NCBI GenBank assembly: GCA_031266495.1
Contig: JAISAX010000949.1
Span: 1 to 6,078, forward strand
DNA length: 6,078 bases
Direction: 5' to 3'
DNA from: Opitutaceae bacterium
GTDB taxonomy: Bacteria; Verrucomicrobiota; Verrucomicrobiae; Opitutales; Opitutaceae
Part shown: piece after piece, positions 1 through 4,453 of the stretch
Layout of the letters: each line of letters opens with the position of its first letter
Numbering within the stretch: the stretch's first letter is position 1
The notes under the pieces: generated by a model
Databases searched by the model: none
What the model was told of the DNA's origin: nothing
What the model saw: the letters and a program-made list of their open reading frames with translations, nothing else
Program-made: the position numbers and the translations under genes

Positions 1-68
<68 letters not shown>

Positions 69-106
69 ACCCCGGATTCACGTTGATACCAGCTTTCCGG
101 TTTTTT

Positions 107-2626
107 CTAGCTTTCGCGCATCCAGAGGCCGCAACCGAGTGGCGGGAGGTAAAGGTCCGGCTCCAGGCGGCGGGCGGTGCGGCGCATGGTCGGGCGAAAA
201 AAATGCTCCTGGTCGGCGAGTTGTTTCCAGTCCGGCGTGGCCACGTCGTCGCCGAGGTGGAGCGTGATGTCGCGATCGAGCGGGTTGATCGCGAAGAGGA
301 GTTGCGTGGTCCCCCGGGAGCAGTCGGCGTTGTAGAGGACGGCCGCGGCGGTGCTGTGTTCGTCGCGGATGAAGCGGAAAAAACCTTCGCTCGCCCGCGA
401 GAAGTGGCGGAGCAGGCGGCCGGTCTCGCTGCGGCGGAAGGTGATCCAGTCGGCGAAATACGTGTGCGTGGTCGGGAAGCGCCAGATGCGGCGGTAGTCG
501 AGGGCGTTGATGTCGCCCATCTGCCAGGTGTTGTTGATGCCTTGCTTGGAGCGGACAAAATCCTGGCCGGCGGAAAGCATGGGGATGCCGATCGACATGA
601 AGAGGATGGCGGCCATGAGGTGGGTGCGCGCGCGGTCGGCGGCGGTGGGGCGGTCGCCGCTGCCGTTGTAGTTTTCCGTGATGGCGTCGATCCAGGTGCG
701 GTCGTCGTGCGACTCGACGTAGTTGACGGTCTGCGCCGGCCATCTGGCGTAGTACCAGGGCGAGCCTTTGAGGAAGTATTCGAAGGTTTCGGAAGTGCCG
801 CCGCCGCGGACGTAGTCGCGCAGGAAGTTGCGGTATCCGTCGTTCCACGACGCCCAGCCGGTGTCGCACAGGGCGCCGGCGATGTGGCCGCGGAAGCTCC
901 AGGGTTCGGCAATGAGGATGATGTCGGGCTTGACGCGCTTGAGGGCGCGCTCGACCTGGCCGAGCACGGGCACGCCGATGAGGTCGGCGAGGTCGAAGCG
1001 GAAACCGTCCACGCCGAAGGCTTCGACGAGGTGGGTGCAGCTTTCGATGATGAGGCGCGTGGCCATGGCGGAGCCGGCGCGCAGGTCGTTGCCGCAGCCG
1101 CTCCAGTTGGCGAGTTTGCCCGAGGCGTCCTGCTCGAAGTAGTAGAGCCGGTCGATGAACATGAGGTGCGCAGGCTCGCCAACGTGGTTGTAAACAACGT
1201 CGAGGATCACGGCGATGCCGCGGCGGTGAAAGGCGGCGACGAGCGCCTGAAACTCCTTCAGCCCGGAGGCGCGCGCCGGGTCGAGCGCGTAGCTGCTGGT
1301 CGGCGCAAAGAAGTTGTTGGTCATGTAGCCCCAGTGGTAGTCGGACGGGGTCTTGTTGTCGGCCTCCTGGACGGGTTGTAATTCGATGCAGTTGACGCCG
1401 AGCCTGTGCAGGTAGAAGTCGGGGGATTCGACCCACTTGCGCAGGCCGGTGAAGCCGCGGCGTTCGTCGGCGCCGAGCGCGACCGGGGCGCGCGCGGCGA
1501 GATCGCGCACGTGGGCCTCGGCGATGACGAGGTCCTGCCAGTCCGGCGTCGTGTAATCACGGATACGTTCTCCGCGTCCGAGCCAGGCGCGGTCGATGAC
1601 GATGGCCGGGCCGAGGGGGCCGGCGGCGGCGAGCGCCCAGGGGTCGAGGATGCGGTGGGCCGGGTTGAAGAGGCCGAAGGCATCCCGCGGGCCGTCGATC
1701 GTGTACCAGTAGTACCAGCCGTGAAGGTTGCCCGTGAGCACGACTTCCCATACGCTGGCATCGCCGTGGTTGTCGGGACGGCGCTTGAGGACGTAGTCGT
1801 GGCAAGCGTCCTGGCGTTCGAGGTTTTCGCAGAGGTGCAGTTCCACGGAGTGGGCGCGGGGAGCGAAGATGCGGAAGGTCGTTTCTTCCCCGCGCACGAT
1901 CGCGCCGAGAGGGAGCGAGGTGTGGAGGTTGTAGAAAAACGGGCCGGGCATGAGCGGCACACTGCCGTCGCCCTGCCACTGCACGCTCCAGGTTTGGGCA
2001 AGATCGAGCGGAGCGGGCACCGTGAAGCGAAAGAGATGCCAGCCGGTGCGCTCGGGATCGACGGTGCGGTTGTAGTTGCCAAGGTCGTCGCGCAGGGCGT
2101 TGGGCGCGGTGGCCGGCACGTCGAACCAGTGACCGGCGGCGGTCACGAACTTGAACCGGACGAGAGGCTGGCCAAGAGCCGCAAAAAAACGTTCCGCAGG
2201 TCCGCTCCAGACGAGCAACGGGAAGCCCTCGAAGGTCGCCGGATGGAGTTCCCACCCGGCCTGGCCGACGGGATTCCAGTGGTTGAAATCGCCGGCCAGG
2301 TAAACGGTTTCAGCCGGCGGGGCCGCATCGCGATCATCGCGGAGCCGGGCGGTGCCGGGAATGGGCGGCAGGGCGTCGCTCCGGGGCAGCGGACGGGCGT
2401 CCTGCGGGACGAAGAAGACGATATCGCCCTTGCGGTCGAGCATGTAGGCGTTGTCGATGCCAAACGTGTAATCGGGCACGCGCGTCAGGGTGGAGAAGCG
2501 TTCTCCGTTGCCGAGCAGGAGCGGCGGCACGTGGCGCGCGCGCCAGTCGTGGGCGAGTTCAATAATGCCGTGGGTGGGCGATTCCAGCCAGGCTCGGACG
2601 ATTTTGTTGGCGCGACTCGTGGGCAT
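107..2626 (-). CDS. GH13 isoamylase/pullulanase-type alpha-glucan debranching enzyme with tandem N-terminal carbohydrate-binding modules
   Basis: This encodes an 839-residue glycoside hydrolase of family 13, predicted to cleave alpha-1,6 branch points in glycogen or related alpha-glucans. No signal peptide is visible from the chosen start, so it is probably cytoplasmic. Seen in order: an uncharacterised N-terminal stretch (about 1-100); an AMPK-beta-like glycogen-binding motif, YLAGDFNHWNP (about 109-119); a CBM48-like beta-sandwich beginning TTFRIFAPRAHSVELHL (about 249-265); the catalytic barrel; and a C-terminal beta domain (about 740-839). The four GH13 regions are intact: DVVYNH (476-481), GFRFDLAD (541-548, nucleophile D545), IAEPW (572-576, acid/base E574) and ESHDD (638-642, transition-state Asp D641). 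The AEAHVRD and HWGYMTNNFFAP motifs resemble the isoamylase/GlgX/pullulanase group rather than plain amylases. The start is uncertain: the frame stays open to 2932, with other ATGs at 2647, 2770 and 2932, but protein-like sequence begins near the ATG at 2626. No start has a good Shine-Dalgarno sequence. It is transcribed away from the pilus-type genes. The substrate (glycogen, starch or pullulan) cannot be told from sequence alone. Confidence 0.93.
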   Translation of the reverse strand: MPTSRANKIVRAWLESPTHGIIELAHDWRARHVPPLLLGNGERFSTLTRVPDYTFGIDNAYMLDRKGDIVFFVPQDARPLPRSDALPPIPGTARLRDDRDAAPPAETVYLAGDFNHWNPVGQAGWELHPATFEGFPLLVWSGPAERFFAALGQPLVRFKFVTAAGHWFDVPATAPNALRDDLGNYNRTVDPERTGWHLFRFTVPAPLDLAQTWSVQWQGDGSVPLMPGPFFYNLHTSLPLGAIVRGEETTFRIFAPRAHSVELHLCENLERQDACHDYVLKRRPDNHGDASVWEVVLTGNLHGWYYWYTIDGPRDAFGLFNPAHRILDPWALAAAGPLGPAIVIDRAWLGRGERIRDYTTPDWQDLVIAEAHVRDLAARAPVALGADERRGFTGLRKWVESPDFYLHRLGVNCIELQPVQEADNKTPSDYHWGYMTNNFFAPTSSYALDPARASGLKEFQALVAAFHRRGIAVILDVVYNHVGEPAHLMFIDRLYYFEQDASGKLANWSGCGNDLRAGSAMATRLIIESCTHLVEAFGVDGFRFDLADLIGVPVLGQVERALKRVKPDIILIAEPWSFRGHIAGALCDTGWASWNDGYRNFLRDYVRGGGTSETFEYFLKGSPWYYARWPAQTVNYVESHDDRTWIDAITENYNGSGDRPTAADRARTHLMAAILFMSIGIPMLSAGQDFVRSKQGINNTWQMGDINALDYRRIWRFPTTHTYFADWITFRRSETGRLLRHFSRASEGFFRFIRDEHSTAAAVLYNADCSRGTTQLLFAINPLDRDITLHLGDDVATPDWKQLADQEHFFRPTMRRTARRLEPDLYLPPLGCGLWMRES

Positions 2627-2711
2627 GCAAAAGGGGACGCCCTGCATCCTTCGTGCCGCAGAAAGGCTCCACAAGTCACAAGTGCAAAAGCAGGCCAATT
2701 GCGGGCAAAAA

Positions 2712-2748
2712 CCCCTTCTCCCTCGCCTCCGCCACCCCTCCTCTTCCC
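2712..2748 (-). other. G-rich, purine-rich tract in the presumed leader of the debranching gene
   Basis: On the minus strand this 37-base segment is almost all purine, with four runs of three or four G separated by about 7, 12 and 4 bases. If transcription starts in the AT-rich block at 2791-2870, the tract lies in the 5' untranslated leader, about 85 bases before the chosen start. It could form a G-quadruplex or act as an unstructured purine leader. The middle loop is long for a classical quadruplex, so the assignment is tentative. Confidence 0.3.
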
Positions 2749-2807
2749 GGACAGTGTTGCCGTGGTTCATCCCCGGCTGCCTGCCGTCCGAAATAGCAAA
2801 TATATGA

Positions 2808-2845
2808 ATCCATAAAATTATTATGCCATAACCTGTTATCCATAA
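2808..2845. promoter_or_regulatory. Candidate operator: three CCATAA boxes with an imperfect dyad in the AT-rich promoter core
   Basis: CCATAA occurs at 2810-2815, 2826-2831 and 2840-2845. The extended form ATCCATAA occurs twice, starting exactly 30 bp apart (2808 and 2838), close to three helical turns. The right half also forms an imperfect inverted repeat: TTATG (2821-2825) with CATAA (2841-2845), and ATAAC (2828-2832) with GTTAT (2835-2839). The position, in the AT-rich centre between divergent genes, fits a regulator-binding site or promoter core. The regulator is unknown, and AT-rich sequence produces such repeats by chance more often than average. Confidence 0.35.
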
Positions 2846-2953
2846 GCATATCACAAAAAGTAAGGTGTTTACCTGACTACCCTGATTTGCAGAATAATGG
2901 CAGTCTCCATGTCTCGCTCTAAAAACATGCAATCTCCCGCCATCATTTCAGCC

Positions 2954-2991
2954 ACCGGCATCCGGTTCTCCTGTGAGATGCAACATCCGGT
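2954..2991. repeat. CATCCGGT direct repeat with a short palindrome upstream of the PilT-like gene
   Basis: CATCCGGT is found at 2959-2966 and again at 2984-2991, a 25-bp repeat period. The first copy overlaps a 13-base palindrome, ACCGG-CAT-CCGGT (2954-2966). The pair lies 43-80 bases before the ATG of the PilT-like gene, so it may be a binding site in its promoter or leader. The function is unknown. Confidence 0.35.
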
Positions 2992-3033
2992 CTGCCAAGC
3001 TTTTATGCCAGAATTCCATTTATCCTGCGAATA

Positions 3034-4302
3034 ATGCAACCGATCGCATCAGTGCTGAACAAACCATCCGGGCATCCCGTGCAAAGTGCGCCCGCACCCG
3101 CGCCCGCACCGGCATCCCCGGCGCCGACAGCGCGGAGAGACCCCTCCCTGCTCGGCTCCCGGTCGCCTTTTGCGAATCGCACAGCCGGTCCGCTCAACAG
3201 CCTTGATGAAGCCCTCCTGTTCGGGGAAAGCCGCAACGCTTCGGATATCCATTTCATGCTCAACGCCCCTCTCGGGCTCCGGGTCGATGGCGACATTGTC
3301 AAGATGAAGGATCTGCCCGTCGGGGAACCCCTCATCAACGAGGTGCTTGCCCTGCTCACGCCCGAACAACGCAGGCTTTTTCAGGAAGAAGGCCACGCGG
3401 CCGATTTCGCCATCAACCGCATCGATCGTGACATGCGCTGCCACCTCTACAAGGCCGGCGGACGCCCCGCGCTCGCGGTGCGCTTCATGCGCTCGAAAAT
3501 CCCCCTGATGGAGGACGTGATGCTGCCTCCCGCCTTCCAGACCATCATCAAGGAGGGTCGCCCCACGGGGCTCATTCTGGTCACCGGTTACACCGGCTCC
3601 GGCAAGTCCACCACGCTCGCCGCCGCCATTGATTACATCAACCAGCACAACGCCCTCAACATCGTCACCCTGGAGCAACCGGTCGAATACCGCTACATAC
3701 CCGCCAGGAGCCTCATTCACCAGCGCGAGGTCGGGCGCGACGTGCCCAGCTTCCAGGCCGGCATGGTGGATGCCATGCGCGAGGACCCCGACGTGATCCT
3801 CATCGGCGAGCTTCGCGACGCCGAAACAGTCAAGGCCGCCGTCTCCGCCGCCGAGACCGGGCACCTCGTATTCGGCACCCTGCACACCCGCAACGCCGCC
3901 GGCACGATCAGCCGCATCTTCGACGTCGTCCCGGCCGACGAACGCGACCAGATCCGCACGATGGTGGCCTCGTCGCTGTTGTCGGTACTCTGCCAGCGCC
4001 TGATCCCGCGCGTAAACGGCGGTCGCCTTGCCGCCTTCGAGCTCCTCCTCAACTGCCCGGCTGTCGCCGGTGCCATCCGCGAAAACAAACCCGGCCAGGT
4101 CGGCAACGAAATCGCCGTCAAAAAAGACATGGGTATGATCGATTTCGACAGTTGTCTGGTCGAATACGTCCGCAAAAAACTCATCACTCCCGAAACCGCG
4201 ATCGAGAACTCCGATCGCCCGGACGAAATCCGCCGTCGCCTCGGCATGGCCATCCGCCGCCCTGGAGCCACGATGGCGCCCCCTTCCCGCGCAGGAATGT
4301 AA
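3034..4302 (+). CDS. pilT: PilT-family type IV pilus retraction ATPase (divergent member)
   Basis: This encodes a 422-residue secretion ATPase of the PilT/VirB11 superfamily. Relatives form cytoplasmic hexamers at the base of type IV pili and power pilus retraction. Visible parts are: a Pro/Ala-rich tail (about 18-32) not typical of PilT; an N-terminal domain with the ASDIHF motif (69-74) and arginines at 135 and 150 in the places of the PilT arginine fingers; Walker A GYTGSGKST (185-193); an Asp-box equivalent LEQPVEY (213-219); Walker B DPDVILIGELRD (251-262, catalytic E259); and a His box TGHLVFGTLHT (275-285). PAVAGAIRE (342-350) aligns with the PilT AIRNLIRE retraction motif but keeps only part of it. 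The zinc-binding cysteines and long N-terminal domain of PilB/GspE extension ATPases are absent, which favours PilT. The start is well constrained: an in-frame stop lies at 2974-2976 and this is the first ATG after it, though no Shine-Dalgarno is evident. A secretin gene follows 151 bases downstream. The family is secure; whether this is the true retraction motor or a PilU-like paralogue is not. Confidence 0.93.
   Translation: MQPIASVLNKPSGHPVQSAPAPAPAPASPAPTARRDPSLLGSRSPFANRTAGPLNSLDEALLFGESRNASDIHFMLNAPLGLRVDGDIVKMKDLPVGEPLINEVLALLTPEQRRLFQEEGHAADFAINRIDRDMRCHLYKAGGRPALAVRFMRSKIPLMEDVMLPPAFQTIIKEGRPTGLILVTGYTGSGKSTTLAAAIDYINQHNALNIVTLEQPVEYRYIPARSLIHQREVGRDVPSFQAGMVDAMREDPDVILIGELRDAETVKAAVSAAETGHLVFGTLHTRNAAGTISRIFDVVPADERDQIRTMVASSLLSVLCQRLIPRVNGGRLAAFELLLNCPAVAGAIRENKPGQVGNEIAVKKDMGMIDFDSCLVEYVRKKLITPETAIENSDRPDEIRRRLGMAIRRPGATMAPPSRAGM
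3091..3129 (+). repeat. Pro/Ala-coding low-complexity repeat in the PilT-like N-terminal tail
   Basis: Alternating CCC/CCG and GCA/GCG codons encode PAPAPAPASPAPT (residues 20-32). The tract lies before the conserved domain and probably forms an extended, disordered tail. Its DNA repeats in 6-base units and could vary in length between strains. Confidence 0.7.
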
Positions 4303-4453
4303 TTTTATCATACATACATACTATGCACGCTTTTTCTTCCTCTCTCTCTCGATCCGCGACATGAGCGCTTACACATCCACCCGGTAAAAACAGATCAACG
4401 TCACCACATCACATATCACCCGACAGCACATGTTCTCCCTTGACTGCCAATTT
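4303..4453. other. Short intergenic gap between the PilT-like and secretin genes
   Basis: The gap contains a (CATA)3 run at 4309-4321 and a 20-base pyrimidine tract at 4331-4350 ending in five TC units. No stem followed by a T run is visible, so there is no evidence of an intrinsic terminator and read-through from the PilT-like gene into the secretin gene is possible. A separate promoter cannot be excluded. Only two very short reading frames (13 and 8 codons) are present, with nothing to support them as genes. Confidence 0.6.

Larger units (their letters stand above)
2627..3033. other. Divergent intergenic region between the debranching enzyme and the PilT-like gene
   Basis: These 407 bases separate two divergently transcribed genes and should carry both promoters. 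The part nearest the debranching gene (2627-2790) is GC-rich and includes a C/T-rich strand. The centre (about 2791-2870) is clearly AT-rich, unlike the rest of the window, and is the most likely promoter core. The part nearest the PilT-like gene (2870-3033) is of mixed composition with short repeats. I looked for standard sigma-70 and sigma-54 hexamer pairs on both strands and found none convincing. No tRNA, riboswitch or intrinsic terminator was recognised. Confidence 0.7.

Noticed and set aside
72..106. Possible terminator: CCGGA (72-76) pairing with TCCGG (96-100), followed by six T on the plus strand
   Set aside because: The stem is only 5 bp with a 19-base loop, the left arm abuts the artefactual C run, and the orientation is opposite to the only gene there.
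83..1381. Long plus-strand frame (432 codons) opposite the debranching enzyme
   Set aside because: Its product is Val/Ala/Gly/Glu-rich with no domain. It is the antisense shadow of a gene with intact GH13 motifs, as expected in GC-rich DNA.
1406..2815. Plus-strand frame of 469 codons opposite the N-terminal half of the debranching gene
   Set aside because: It has no domain and a biased composition. The carbohydrate-binding and CBM48 motifs lie on the minus strand.
2851..2910. Possible sigma-70 or sigma-54 promoter for the PilT-like gene
   Set aside because: The best pair, TTTACC (2868) with AATAAT, has a 19-base spacer and a poor -35. No GG-N10-GC pair fits sigma-54 well. Not strong enough to annotate.
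2973..3206. 77-codon plus-strand frame overlapping the PilT-like start
   Set aside because: It runs 170 bases into the real gene in another frame. The Arg/Ala-rich product shows no family features.
3049..4311. Long minus-strand frame (420 codons) opposite the PilT-like gene
   Set aside because: It mirrors the coding strand almost end to end and has no recognisable motif, while the plus strand encodes clear ATPase motifs.
4309..4350. CATA and TC microsatellite-like runs as a phase-variation switch
   Set aside because: Only three CATA units and five TC units are present, and they lie outside the coding sequence about 100 bases before the secretin start. There is no evidence that they control expression.
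4323..4387. Two tiny frames (13 and 8 codons) overlapping as ATGA between the PilT-like and secretin genes
   Set aside because: They have no ribosome-binding site and no recognisable leader-peptide composition. The first is the tail of an out-of-frame shadow from the PilT-like gene.
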